Shown here piece by piece: positions 32,821 through 41,830 of a DNA stretch of 64,000 bases; the first letter of the stretch is position 1, and every line of letters starts with the position of its first letter. The stretch covers positions 39,755 to 103,754 of the forward strand of contig NZ_MASS01000009.1 of assembly GCF_001707885.1 (NCBI RefSeq), read 5' to 3'. Under the pieces are notes generated by a model. That model made no database searches and had not been told where the DNA came from. It saw only the letters and a program-made list of their open reading frames with translations. The DNA is from Desulfosporosinus cupriresistens. GTDB lineage: Bacteria > Bacillota > Desulfitobacteriia > Desulfitobacteriales > Desulfitobacteriaceae. The position numbers were made by a program, and so were the translations under genes.

Positions 32821-34422
32821 TTATTTAAGATCTACATTAAGTAAAGGAACCTCGTTCGCTACTGTAAAAGTTACCCCGGTGACTTTTTTGTTGCCCACCG
32901 CAACATTGGTTCTGTAAGAAATCGGAAGATAGACGGATTGTTCATGCAGTGTGCGCAAGATATCGTCATAGAGTTTCTGGCGACTGGTCTCATCGGTAGA
33001 AATCAGAACGTTAGTTATATTTTCATCAATTGTTTTCTTCATGGGCAGGCCTAACTGGGCTTGATAATCAAAATGAGAGGGCTCGCGGAAAGAGGACACA
33101 TAGGAATGGGGATCATACGGTGCTCCCCAAGATTCTCCGAAAATCAAATCAAAGTTTCCTTTCTTTTGTCGATCGCTAAAGGAGTTTTTCTCCTCGCCTA
33201 TTAAGTTGATCTTAAGGCCAATTTTTTTGAATTCGGCCTGTAAGTCCTCAGATATCGACTTTGTTATGCTGTCATCTGCGACAAAGCATAAATCGAGCTG
33301 CAGGATTTGCCCGTCTTTTTCCCGGTAGTCTTTTTCGCTGGGTATCTTCCAACCGGCATCCTCTAAATACTTGGCAGCCTTGGTTGGATCGTAGTTTCTG
33401 GCTTCCAAACCAAGTCGGCAATAAGGGAAAGATTCGGCAAACAAGGTATCGGCCTTTTTCTCAGTGCCATAAAGTATATTGTCCACAATATTTTGTTTGT
33501 CAACTCCATATTGAAGAGCCAGGCGTACTGCTAAATCCTTAGTAGCCCCCTTGTTGGAGTTTACTCCGATAACGCGGGTAGTCATGGGAGCAGATTGCAG
33601 TGCCTCTAATTGCGCATTCTTTTTTAATTCTTTGAAAGTATCAATGCTGAGAACTCCATTGCCATAGATCAGGTCAATGTCACCTTTTTCCAGGGCGGCA
33701 GCGGCAGTTTCACCATCCGGAATAACTTTAACAATCACTTTGGAGAGCTTGGGTTTAATTCCCCAATAGTTTTCATTCCTTGTGAAAATAGCATATTCAC
33801 CTTTTTTATGTTCGCTAAGCACCCACGGGCCAGTTCCTATGGGACTTTTAATTTCCTTAGCGGTATCTCCGTCAGTGGGGAACCCTGCTGCGCCAAGTAT
33901 GCGCATCGGTCTTACCAGAGTCAGCTCTTGGAGAGCCGGATAATAGGTATTCTTTAGATATAATTTGAAAGTACTAGCGTTGACTACTTCGGTTTTGTCA
34001 ATCTGGTTGATTAATTCCAGCCAGCTATGATCATCTTTGGCCTTCAAAACTGCATCATAATTCTTCTTAACAACATCGGCCGTCAGTTCAGACCCATCCG
34101 AAAACTTTACGCCCTTTCTGAGATGGAAAGTATAGATTTTATCATCTTGAGAAATGTCCCATGATTCAGCAAGACAGGACTCAAGCTTGCCATTTTCTCC
34201 ATAAGTTAGTAAGTTTTCATAAACGAAATACTGAGCGTACATCTCACTGTTGTATTTATGAGGATTCAGGGTTCCAATATCATCGGGACTGCTTATGGTT
34301 ATAACCTTTTCAGCTGTTTGGGCGGTGGATTTTTCAGTACTGGTCTTTTGACTGCACCCTCCTAACAGGGACATGGTTAGTAACAGTGTGATAATTAGGT
34401 TTGCTAATTGTTGTCTCTTCAT
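32821..34422 (-). CDS. nikA: Family 5 substrate-binding lipoprotein (NikA-like)
   Basis: A 533-residue SBP family 5 protein. The signal ends in SLLGGC, giving a lipid-anchored Cys. Typical segments are GTLNPHKYNSEMYAQYFVYENL, LAESWDISQDDKIYTFHLRKGVKFSDGS and GTGPWVL. The family binds peptides, opines or nickel complexes. Assignment to nickel rests on context: CooT proteins, leader elements and methyltransferases. Operon order nikA-B-C-D-E-methyltransferase is intact. An IS110 remnant separates it from its leader (element I). Confidence 0.88.
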   Translation of the reverse strand: MKRQQLANLIITLLLTMSLLGGCSQKTSTEKSTAQTAEKVITISSPDDIGTLNPHKYNSEMYAQYFVYENLLTYGENGKLESCLAESWDISQDDKIYTFHLRKGVKFSDGSELTADVVKKNYDAVLKAKDDHSWLELINQIDKTEVVNASTFKLYLKNTYYPALQELTLVRPMRILGAAGFPTDGDTAKEIKSPIGTGPWVLSEHKKGEYAIFTRNENYWGIKPKLSKVIVKVIPDGETAAAALEKGDIDLIYGNGVLSIDTFKELKKNAQLEALQSAPMTTRVIGVNSNKGATKDLAVRLALQYGVDKQNIVDNILYGTEKKADTLFAESFPYCRLGLEARNYDPTKAAKYLEDAGWKIPSEKDYREKDGQILQLDLCFVADDSITKSISEDLQAEFKKIGLKINLIGEEKNSFSDRQKKGNFDLIFGESWGAPYDPHSYVSSFREPSHFDYQAQLGLPMKKTIDENITNVLISTDETSRQKLYDDILRTLHEQSVYLPISYRTNVAVGNKKVTGVTFTVANEVPLLNVDLK

Positions 34423-34509
34423 TCTAAGTTCCATTCCTTTCGCTGTTCTCGAGGCACAAAAATCTTTGAAAGTGTGTCCCCTGGTGGTTATAATCCAATT
34501 GGATAAGCA

Positions 34510-34996
34510 GATACACTACAGAGCACGGGGAGGTGAGTGGTGTAGGGTTTGCTCCTGGGCTGGACTTACTCCCCAAAACAACGAGAGTGCTGGCAAGAAG
34601 AAATCTGTCCGGGTTTCGCGAGCTGGCGTATAAATCAAGCCATTACTAGTCCAATGTGCAAATGCTGCAATTAAAAGTAAAAAGTGTCCGTATTTCAAAA
34701 TCCGTTATGACCAAATGAAGAAACGCCGAGGCCACAAAAAGGCCATTATTGCTAGTGCACATATACTGTTAAATTGTATCTACCACATGCTGGATAAGAA
34801 TGAGACATTCAACTATGACGTGAACAAAATTGACTCCAAACCAAAACAAACTTATTCATCGCAAATCACTGAGGAAATGGCTATACGCTACCTGCAAACA
34901 TTAGGCTACCAAATACCCGATATGCGTAATACCTATCTCTCCTTCAAATGTCGATCGTTCTGTGACTCTGGAAACCTAAAATCTTATAAAAGATAA
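34510..34996 (+). pseudogene. IS110/IS116-family transposase, 5'-truncated with an internal stop
   Basis: The frame has SWAGLTPQNNESAGKKKSVR, then a TAA at 34631-34633, then IKPLLVQCANAAIKSKKCPY and MKKRRGHKKAIIASAHILL to the C-terminus at 34996. These are C-terminal hallmarks of IS110-type transposases. The N-terminal DEDD domain is absent. It lies opposite to nikA, between nikA and leader element I. Confidence 0.8.
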
Positions 34997-35031
34997 CCTG
35001 CTAAATACCGATTCTATCCTCCTTTCACACA

Positions 35032-35088
35032 GAAAAAGACCACAGAGACAGACCCCCTTGTGGGGTCAGACCTCCATGGTCTTGTTTT
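35032..35088 (-). promoter_or_regulatory. Metal-gene leader hairpin I (before nikA)
   Basis: The minus strand reads AAGACCATGGAGGTCTGACC, then an inner CCCC/GGGG stem, and ends CTGTGGTCTTTTT. Its inner and outer stems differ from other copies by paired changes. I do not see the GGAATT-TAGAAT block upstream. Nothing else is recognisable in 35089-35379. Confidence 0.55.
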
Positions 35089-35379
35089 TTTCAGTATTCA
35101 CTCAAGTAGGTAAATATCAATAGGCTCCTGATTGTGGTATCTGAAAAATACTATTCTCCGATATCATGACATTTTCCTTCTTTAAAAACCTGTTTTTTAG
35201 TAAAATAACAAAATTTTATAAATAAAGAACGTTTAGCATAATTTATAAAAGGTTATAGAATTAAACAAGAAATTATAGCAAAGCAATCCAATGAGATTTG
35301 ATTCGTTAGAGTCGTTAATTGATTCTAGACAGACTGTCTCAAGTTGTGCTAATATTTAATTAATTAAATATCGAGGGAT

Positions 35380-35575
35380 GAGTGATTCTTTTCCGAGGAA
35401 AAGAATTGAAAAGGGAAGTCAGTTAAGCTGACGCGGTGCCCGCCACTGTAAAAGGGAGTCTACTTACAAAATGTCACTGGGGATCTATTCCCGGGAAGAC
35501 GTGAGTTGATGAAGATCTTTAGCCAGGAGACCTGCTTATTCCGAAGTCAGAACTACCTACGGGAATGTTAGGGGG
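35380..35575 (+). promoter_or_regulatory. Cobalamin riboswitch before a broken cbiM
   Basis: AAGGGAAGTCAG, GACGCGGTGCCCGCCACTGTAA, TGTCACTGG, GGGAAGACG and the B12 box AGCCAGGAGACCTGC (35521-35535) are present. There is one extra base in the usually invariant GGTCCCGCC (GGTGCCCGCC). The gene behind it is a pseudogene, so the switch is orphaned. Confidence 0.9.
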
Positions 35576-35622
35576 TGTATTAGAGGTATCTTCAAGTCTA
35601 CTATTTTTGTTGGATACCAGTT

Positions 35623-35656
35623 AAAACCTTTTATTTTTGGTAAAGGGTTTTTTTAT
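35623..35656 (+). terminator. Riboswitch terminator
   Basis: AAAACCTTTTA and TAAAGGGTTTT pair around a short T-rich loop, followed by a T run. Confidence 0.75.
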
Positions 35657-35734
35657 AGTTTATAGGGCATTTTTTGTAGTTTATTTAGCTATCAAGTTTC
35701 AATAAGCTATCTAGTATTAATAATTGGAGAGTTT

Positions 35735-36025
35735 TATCACATTTTCTATGGGAATTGTCGGCGGCATATCGGATTACGTCAGTTGGAAGCTCCTTCACTC
35801 ACTGGGGAGTCCCATTTGGTTAGAGCAGGAGTTGCAGGTTTTGTAGGAGATATCTTAACCTATTTAGCAAGTTCGTTTGAGCTCGCTCTGAGTTTACATG
35901 GTAATATTTCTTTACTTAAACAGTGGATGATTTTCTTTATGGGTTATGGACCAACCCAATTACCTCTGGCAATAGCCGAGGCTGTATTTACGGCAGTAGT
36001 ACTGCAAGCGATGGTTAACCGTTGA
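35735..36025 (+). pseudogene. cbiM: cbiM remnant, 5'-truncated and frameshifted
   Basis: The first frame reads TFSMGIVGGISDYVSWKLL and GSPIWL. After the loss of one base near 35821 the second frame continues RAGVAGFVGDILTYLASSFE and FFMGYGPTQLPLAIAEAV to the stop. The N-terminal MHIMEGFLP part and about half of the protein are missing. Confidence 0.8.
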
Positions 36026-36225
36026 CACTAAGAAGAAAGCGAGTTATTAGCTCAAGGATAAGAGCTTAAAAATATTTAATACCTACAATAGTTCAATGAA
36101 TGGAAAAAATAAGGATGCCTTACTTGGCATCCACACATTCCGGGCGGCTCTTTTTTTAGAATTATTAAAGGATTTCCAGACAAGTTCATAAGAAGTTGCC
36201 TGAGAAAGATGCATTTTAGGTTAGG

Positions 36226-36315
36226 TCAGACCCAATGATACCTTAACGGTCAGATCAAAATGTCATTAGGTCTGAAGTTGTTAGATGCAGGATAGTTTTG
36301 AAGGCGTTTTGAAAC
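36226..36315 (-). repeat. Repeat family 2, copy 2
   Basis: Arms TCAGACCCAATGATA (36226-36240) and TGTCATTAGGTCTGA (36261-36275) enclose GGTCAGATCA. The block GGATAGTTTTGAAGGCGTTTT follows. It shares flanks with copy 1, including a leader hairpin on its minus-strand 5' side. Confidence 0.6.
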
Positions 36316-36395
36316 ATTAAGATTTCAGTACATCAACTTTGGAAAGACATCGGGCATAGGTTCATATGCCTATAATCACCTCCTTAGCAAAATGA

Positions 36396-36527
36396 AAAAG
36401 ACCATGGAAAGGATGACTAGATTTAATGTCAAGTCAAGACCTCCATGGTCTCATTTTTCATAATGAATATTTGTTTATGTCACTATTATTCTACATTATT
36501 CTACACGAAAGGCTTAATCCCTTCTGC
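36396..36527 (-). promoter_or_regulatory. Metal-gene leader element G (no intact gene downstream)
   Basis: On the minus strand GCAGAA (36527-36522), 18 bases, TAGAAT (36503-36498), with GGGATT in place of GGAATT and a second TAGAAT 10 bases later. The hairpin GAGACCATGGAGGTC ... CCATGGTCTTTTTC lies at 36453-36396. A strong AAGGAGGTG follows, with a start codon and an 11-codon frame only. Confidence 0.6.
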
Positions 36528-36575
36528 TTTTTAAATTTTATTTTTCAGAATGTTTTAATTTTTAAGAGAAGAATC

Positions 36576-36706
36576 TTAGCAGGAATTTGAAAGTGGTTGT
36601 AGAATATTGTTGAAAATGACATTGCGTAGCAAAACCATGAAGGTGTTTGCAAAGACCATGGAGGTTTGACTTTTTAAGTCAGCTTTCTTGGTCTTTTTAT
36701 TTCGCA
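36576..36706 (+). promoter_or_regulatory. Metal-gene leader element B (before truncated nikA-like gene)
   Basis: TTAGCA (36576-36581), 18 bases, TAGAAT (36600-36605). AACCATGAAGGTGTTTGCAA and GACCATGGAGGTTTGACT follow, then a hairpin with inner TGACT / AGTCA and 3' arm TTCTTGGTCTTTTTATTT. Confidence 0.7.
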
Positions 36707-36811
36707 AATTATGAGGAGGGGTGCGGAACAACGAGAGGGGTCTATGTTCAAAATTGATCATCGTGACTATGTACTAACTTATAAAGACTATTAGAGGGGA
36801 AGGGTAAAGGA

Positions 36812-37240
36812 ATGAAACACTTTACAAAACTATTTATGGCACTTTTAATTCTTTCATTAACAATGTCTTCCATGGTTGGTTGTTCTAAGGAGGTCACTCA
36901 AACTCAAAGTGGATCTTCTGATGTATCCCAGGAACTGACGATTGCCTACGGCTTGGATACTGATGCTCGATCGATTAAAGGAACGGGAGACATGTTGCTC
37001 AAAATTTTTTCCGCAGACAGACTGGTGGAATTAATTGATGGAAAGATCCAGCCAAGTTTAGCTTCTTCATGGGACATTAAGGATAATGGAAAAACGATAA
37101 TCTTTAAGCTTCGTAAGGATGTCAAATTCTCAGATGGAACACCTTTTACGGCAGAGGCAGTTAAATTCACCTATGATCGTCTGCTAGCTAAAACTATGAA
37201 CAAAAAAACTGTCGAAATCCCAGGTAGAGGAAGGTTTTGA
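36812..37240 (+). pseudogene. Truncated family 5 binding lipoprotein (NikA-like)
   Basis: The N-terminal 135 residues of an SBP family 5 protein: lipobox SSMVGC, then LTIAYGLDTDARSIKGTG, LASSWDIKDNGKTIIFKLRK and FSDGTPFTAEAVKFTYDRLL. After residue 135 the sequence leaves the family and stops, so about 370 residues are missing. It keeps a good start and its own leader. The fragment at 26036 is a middle segment of a related gene. Confidence 0.8.
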
Positions 37241-37249
37241 AGATAAAAG

Positions 37250-37281
37250 GCATGAATCTGATTCCGTAGAGTCAGATTCAT
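37250..37281 (+). terminator. Inverted repeat after the truncated gene
   Basis: CATGAATCTGA and TCAGATTCATG form a perfect 11-bp stem with a 10-base loop. There is no T tract, so a terminator role is uncertain. Confidence 0.4.
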
Positions 37282-37335
37282 GGTTGACACATTTGACTAA
37301 TATGCGGTAACATTATAGTAAGTAAATATTGGAAA

Positions 37336-37500
37336 ATAAAGGTGCAAGTACTAAGAGTACAGCTTAAAAGGGAAGCAGGTAAAGTCCTGCACGGTCCCGC
37401 CACTGTAATGGGGAGATGTTTCAGACGATCGGCCACTGGTTGATACCGGGAAGGCGTGAAACATCAATGAACCAAAGTCAGAAGACCTGCCTTTGTCGAT
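37336..37500 (+). promoter_or_regulatory. Cobalamin riboswitch before nrdDG
   Basis: AAGGTGC opens the element; AAGGGAAGCAGG, CTGCACGGTCCCGCCACTG, GGCCACTGG, GGGAAGGCG and the B12 box variant AGTCAGAAGACCTGC (37477-37491) follow. A terminator lies between it and nrdD. Confidence 0.93.
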
Positions 37501-37564
37501 GAACCAATAACTCTACGAGCGATAGGGGGTTCTATAAGTAGGATTGTATTTAGGGACATATACA

Positions 37565-37600
37565 GCCTCTTGGCGCTCATCGTCGAGAGGTTTTTTAATT
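37565..37600 (+). terminator. Riboswitch terminator before nrdD
   Basis: GCCTCTTGGCG and CGTCGAGAGGT pair around CTCAT, followed by a T run. nrdD starts 26 bases later. Confidence 0.8.
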
Positions 37601-37625
37601 GAGAGAATTGGAGGTTATGTAAGCT

Positions 37626-39716
37626 ATGATAGCAGAAATCATTAAAAGAAATGGAAGAATTGAGCCTTTCAATCAAGAGAAAATTGTGCATGCTATTTTT
37701 AAAGCCGCTACGGCTTGTGGAGGATCAGACTTTGAGCGTGCTGAGGAAATTGGCAGACAGGTTGTTGAAGTCTTACAAAATAATTATCGGGACAAGCAAC
37801 CCGATGTAGAATCGATTCAAGATATCGTCGAAAAAGTCCTCATCGAAAATGGACATGCCAAAACAGCCAAAGCTTTCATCCTTTATCGTCAGAAAAGGAA
37901 AAGCACCCGGGAGATGGATGCGCTTATTGGCGCGACCATTGGCATGTTTTCCGACTACTTAGGAGATAAAGACTGGCAAATTAGTGAAAATGCGAACACC
38001 CAAAAAAGTATTAATGGGTTAAACAATTATATACGAGAGGCCTTCACCAAAAAGTATTGGCTTTATGAAATCTATCCTCAGGAAGTTCGAGAAGCGCATG
38101 AAAGCGGAGACTGCCACATCCATGACCTAGGCTTTTTCGGGCCCTATTGTGCAGGCTGGGATTTGAGGCAGCTTTTGTTGGATGGATTTGGTGGAGTACC
38201 CGGCAAGGTGGAAAGCGGTCCAGCCAAACATTTGCGATCCTTCCTTGGGCAAATCGTCAATTCTACCTTTACCACCCAAGGGGAAACTGCGGGAGCTCAA
38301 GCTTGGTCAAGCTTTGACACTTTTTGTGCGCCGTTTATTAGGCAGGACCAATTGACATTTACCCAAGTTAAACAGTGTTTGCAAGAATTTGTGTTTAACA
38401 TCAATGTTCCCACGAGGGTTGGATTTCAATGCCCTTTTTCTAACCTTACCTTTGACATCAAGGTGCCTGCCACGTTGAGAGATGAGCCTATCATTATTGG
38501 TGGAACTTATGCAGAGGCTAAATATGGTGATTTTCAGGAAGAGCTGGATATGTTCAACTTGGCGTTTTGTGAAGTAATGCTAGAAGGAGATTCTAAAGGA
38601 AGGGTGTTTACCTTCCCAATTCCAACGATTAACATTACCCAAGACTTTGATTGGGAGAGTCCAGTGGCAGATGCCTTCATGAGAATAACTTGTAAGTATG
38701 GAATTCCATATTTCGCGAATTATATAAACTCGGATTTGTCACCTGAAGATGCTGTATCTATGTGCTGTAGGTTAAGGCTGGATACCGGAGAACTTAGAAA
38801 AAGAGGGGGAGGTTTGTTCGGAAGCAATCCGCTCACAGGCTCCATCGGTGTATTTACTATCAACTTACCCAGATTAGCTTATCTATCGCATACAAAGCAG
38901 GAATTTATGGAACGTCTGAAACAAATGGCTGTAATTGGACGTACGGCTTTGGAAATCAAGCGAAAAATCATTGAGCAGCAGTCTGATAGGGGACTCTATC
39001 CCTATTCCTGCTATTATTTGAGACATGCAAAAGAACGGACTGGGCAGTATTGGCACAATCATTTCAGTACGATCGGGATTGTGGGGATGAATGAGGCCTT
39101 ACTGAATTTTATGGGCCAAGGAATTGAAACGGATGAAGGGCGAGAGTTTTCGGTCAGAGTCATGAACTATTTGAGAGAGCTCCTAGTCAAATTTCAACAG
39201 GAGACGGGAAATGTCTACAATTTAGAAGCGACGCCTGCAGAGGGAACCTCCTATCGTCTGGCTATGTTGGATACTAAAAGGTATGACTCAATTATTACTG
39301 CTGGCAATGGAGTTCCTTATTATTCAAACTCAACCCAACTTCCGGTAGGTTATACGGACGATATTTTTGAGGTTTTAGAGCTACAAGACGAATTGCAGTC
39401 TCTTTATACAGGGGGAACAGTTCAGCATCTCTATCTTGGGGAAGCGGTTGAAGATATAGAGGTTTGTAAGCGGCTTATTCAAAAAATATTTAACAAACAC
39501 AAAATCCCCTATATTTCCATTACCCCGACCTTCAGTATCTGTGATACTCACGGATACATCAGCGGCGAACATTTCAATTGCCCAGAATGTGGTGCTGAAG
39601 CCGAAGTGTGGTCCAGAGTGACAGGTTACCTGAGACCGGTCAAGAACTACAATCTTGGCAAGAAAGAAGAATACAATCAGAGAAAAAAATTCATGCTGCC
39701 AGAGGTGGTAGCTTGA
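37626..39716 (+). CDS. nrdD: NrdD, anaerobic (class III) ribonucleoside-triphosphate reductase
   Basis: A 696-residue glycyl-radical enzyme that reduces NTPs to dNTPs without oxygen. It has an N-terminal ATP-cone (KRNGRIEPFNQEKIVHAIFKAA), the catalytic barrel, a C-terminal zinc site (CDTHGYISGEHFNCPECG) and the glycyl-radical loop RVTGYLRP with Gly667. GGAGGTTATG precedes the ATG. It is the first gene behind a cobalamin riboswitch, so it is probably switched off when B12 is plentiful and a B12-dependent class II reductase can work. That class II gene is not in the window. Confidence 0.97.
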   Translation: MIAEIIKRNGRIEPFNQEKIVHAIFKAATACGGSDFERAEEIGRQVVEVLQNNYRDKQPDVESIQDIVEKVLIENGHAKTAKAFILYRQKRKSTREMDALIGATIGMFSDYLGDKDWQISENANTQKSINGLNNYIREAFTKKYWLYEIYPQEVREAHESGDCHIHDLGFFGPYCAGWDLRQLLLDGFGGVPGKVESGPAKHLRSFLGQIVNSTFTTQGETAGAQAWSSFDTFCAPFIRQDQLTFTQVKQCLQEFVFNINVPTRVGFQCPFSNLTFDIKVPATLRDEPIIIGGTYAEAKYGDFQEELDMFNLAFCEVMLEGDSKGRVFTFPIPTINITQDFDWESPVADAFMRITCKYGIPYFANYINSDLSPEDAVSMCCRLRLDTGELRKRGGGLFGSNPLTGSIGVFTINLPRLAYLSHTKQEFMERLKQMAVIGRTALEIKRKIIEQQSDRGLYPYSCYYLRHAKERTGQYWHNHFSTIGIVGMNEALLNFMGQGIETDEGREFSVRVMNYLRELLVKFQQETGNVYNLEATPAEGTSYRLAMLDTKRYDSIITAGNGVPYYSNSTQLPVGYTDDIFEVLELQDELQSLYTGGTVQHLYLGEAVEDIEVCKRLIQKIFNKHKIPYISITPTFSICDTHGYISGEHFNCPECGAEAEVWSRVTGYLRPVKNYNLGKKEEYNQRKKFMLPEVVA

Positions 39717-40396
39717 ATATAGCGGGGTTTATGAAGACGTCCTTTGTAGATTATCCAGGTAAGATAGCATCTGTGGTTTTTACTCAAGGCTGTAACTTAA
39801 GATGTGGTTATTGTCACAACTTAAGCCTCCTGGACATCGACGACGCTTCAACCAGCACTGTGCCTGAAGGTATTTTGGAATTTCTTTTCAAAAGAAAAGG
39901 CATGATTGACGCGGTCGTTGTAAGCGGTGGAGAACCGACGTTGCAAAGGGATCTTCACGATTTTATCAAAGAATTGAGAACAATGAATATGCTCGTCAAG
40001 CTTGACACAAATGGAACAAATCCTAATGTTTTAAGAGCGTTGATCAAGGATAAACTGCTGGATTTTATCGCTATGGACTTAAAGGCTCCACTCAACAAAT
40101 ATGAGTATATTACAGAGACAAGCTGTTTGAATCTATCGTCGGTTTTGAAAAGCGTAGAAATAATCAAACGTTGTGGGCTTGCCCATGAATTCAGGACAAC
40201 ACTATGTCCTGAACTTGAAGTCGATGATATCCCTAGGATCATTTTAGATTTCGACATCGCTAATAATTATGTGGTGCAGAGATGTAGAAGTACGAAACTT
40301 AAAAAAGTACCTAGAAATAAGCAGGATTTGAAGAGATTAACCCAGTGGTCTAACATGAATTTGCCCTTGTCTTTTCGAGGGTTTGAAGTCGGCTAA
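39713..40396 (+). CDS. nrdG: NrdG, activase of class III ribonucleotide reductase
   Basis: A 227-residue radical SAM activase that installs the glycyl radical on NrdD. The CxxxCxxC motif is in GCNLRCGYCHN, and VVSGGEPTLQ and DTNGTNPN follow. I start at TTG 39713, whose codon overlaps the nrdD stop, with GAGGTGG just upstream; a methionine 18 bases later has no ribosome-binding site. Confidence 0.95.
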   Translation: MNIAGFMKTSFVDYPGKIASVVFTQGCNLRCGYCHNLSLLDIDDASTSTVPEGILEFLFKRKGMIDAVVVSGGEPTLQRDLHDFIKELRTMNMLVKLDTNGTNPNVLRALIKDKLLDFIAMDLKAPLNKYEYITETSCLNLSSVLKSVEIIKRCGLAHEFRTTLCPELEVDDIPRIILDFDIANNYVVQRCRSTKLKKVPRNKQDLKRLTQWSNMNLPLSFRGFEVG

Positions 40397-40583
40397 GTAG
40401 TGCTCTGTTGTTACGATAGCATCAAGAACGACATAAGGAGGAAATCCTCGGTTAGTGTTCGTAATTAGACATACTATTGCTATTTCCGTAAAATTGTTGA
40501 AGGTTGCAAATGCCCGGCCTGTGGGTCGAATTCAAGTGTTACATGTGAATGCTATAATTAAAAATAAACAGGTAGGTGAAAGA

Positions 40584-41489
40584 ATGACCCTTCAACAGCT
40601 TAAATACGCCATTGAAATCGCAGCCAGGGGCTCCATAAATGAGGCTGCAAAACGTTTATTTATCACTCAGCCTAGTCTCTCCAACGCAATAAAAGAATTG
40701 GAGGCCGAGCTTAATATTACGATCTTTGAGCGTACCAACAAGGGAATTAGTATTTCTGTTGAGGGGGCAGAATTTCTTGGTTACGCCCGACAGGTATTAG
40801 AGCAAACAGAACTGTTGGAAAACCGTTACCTGGATGCCAAGCCTTTCCCCCAGCATTTTTCTGTTTCAACCCAGCATTATGCTTTTTCAGTCAATGCCTT
40901 TGTAAATCTGATGAAAAAATATGCTTTGGAGGAATATGAGTTTACCTTAAGAGAAACAAAAACCTATGAAATTCTAGACGATGTAAAAAATTTACGCAGT
41001 GAAATTGGTATCTTGTATCTCAATGAATTTAATTCGAAGGTAATCAATAAGCTTATGAAAGAAAATAATTTGGGGTTTACAGAACTATTTAAAGCTGCAC
41101 CGCATGTATTCATCAGCGCTAAAAATCCGCTGGCCAAACAAGAGCGAGTCACTTTAGAGGACTTGGATTCTTATCCTTGCCTGTCCTTTGAGCAAGGAGA
41201 GTACAATTCTTTCCATTTTTCAGAGGAGATACTAAGCACCTTATCTCATAAGAAGAGTATCCGGGTGAGCGATAGGGCAACTCTGTTTAATCTTCTGATC
41301 GGATTAAATGGATATACCATTTCAACAGGCGTCTTGAGTTCTGACCTTAATGGCAATAACATTATCGCGGTACCCTTAGATATTAATGAAACGATAACTG
41401 TAGGCTGGATTTCTCATAAAAATGTAACGCCTAGCAGGCTTGCGACAGCTTATGTGCAAGAATTGGACAAAGTAATTAAAAAAGTCTAA
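40584..41489 (+). CDS. LysR-family transcriptional regulator
   Basis: A 301-residue LysR regulator. The N-terminal helix-turn-helix is MTLQQLKYAIEIAARGSINE with AAKRLFITQPSLSNAIKELE, followed by the effector domain. The frame is open 129 bases upstream, but ATG 40584 behind AGGTAGGTGAAAG matches the family start. It lies between nrdG and metH in the same direction. Control of methionine or sulfur genes would fit, but no target site was identified. Confidence 0.92.
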   Translation: MTLQQLKYAIEIAARGSINEAAKRLFITQPSLSNAIKELEAELNITIFERTNKGISISVEGAEFLGYARQVLEQTELLENRYLDAKPFPQHFSVSTQHYAFSVNAFVNLMKKYALEEYEFTLRETKTYEILDDVKNLRSEIGILYLNEFNSKVINKLMKENNLGFTELFKAAPHVFISAKNPLAKQERVTLEDLDSYPCLSFEQGEYNSFHFSEEILSTLSHKKSIRVSDRATLFNLLIGLNGYTISTGVLSSDLNGNNIIAVPLDINETITVGWISHKNVTPSRLATAYVQELDKVIKKV

Positions 41490-41547
41490 TCATTTCACAA
41501 TAGAACCTTTCTGCACTAACGACTGCAATCATAGGTGGAAAGAAAAA

Positions 41548-41590
41548 ATGGCTTGTTATAGCCTTATGCTATAACAAGCCATAGTTTTTT
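41548..41590 (+). terminator. Strong terminator after LysR gene
   Basis: ATGGCTTGTTATAG and CTATAACAAGCCAT form a perfect 14-bp stem around a 7-base loop, ending in a T run. Confidence 0.9.
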
Positions 41591-41633
41591 GGAGTTACCT
41601 TATATCTATTTCCTGATGCTATAGTAAATGTAA

Positions 41634-41713
41634 CCCCGCCTAAGCTTTCTGGCATGATTGAGTTAGCGATCACCCAGTTTAGCGACCCAGCACTGACCAC
41701 AGTCTAGGCGGGG
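41634..41713. other. Stem-closed segment of unknown function before metH
   Basis: CCCCGCCTA (41634-41642) pairs with TAGGCGGGG (41705-41713) around about 62 bases that contain further short complementary runs. No known riboswitch core (SAM, cobalamin, T-box) is visible. Possibly a mobile-element end or an undescribed leader RNA. Confidence 0.35.
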
Positions 41714-41830
41714 GATTAGGTGAACCAACATCTGTATCAGAATACCATGCTTACAATGTCTAATCGCTTTAGGTCAGCAAGGGGTATTGATACATAATAA
41801 GCATTAATCTTAAATCGAGGGGGCCAACGA

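Noticed and set aside
41490..41830. SAM or cobalamin riboswitch before metH
   Set aside because: No B12 box, no S-box core and no SAM-II/IV-like pattern is visible; only an unexplained GC-rich stem.
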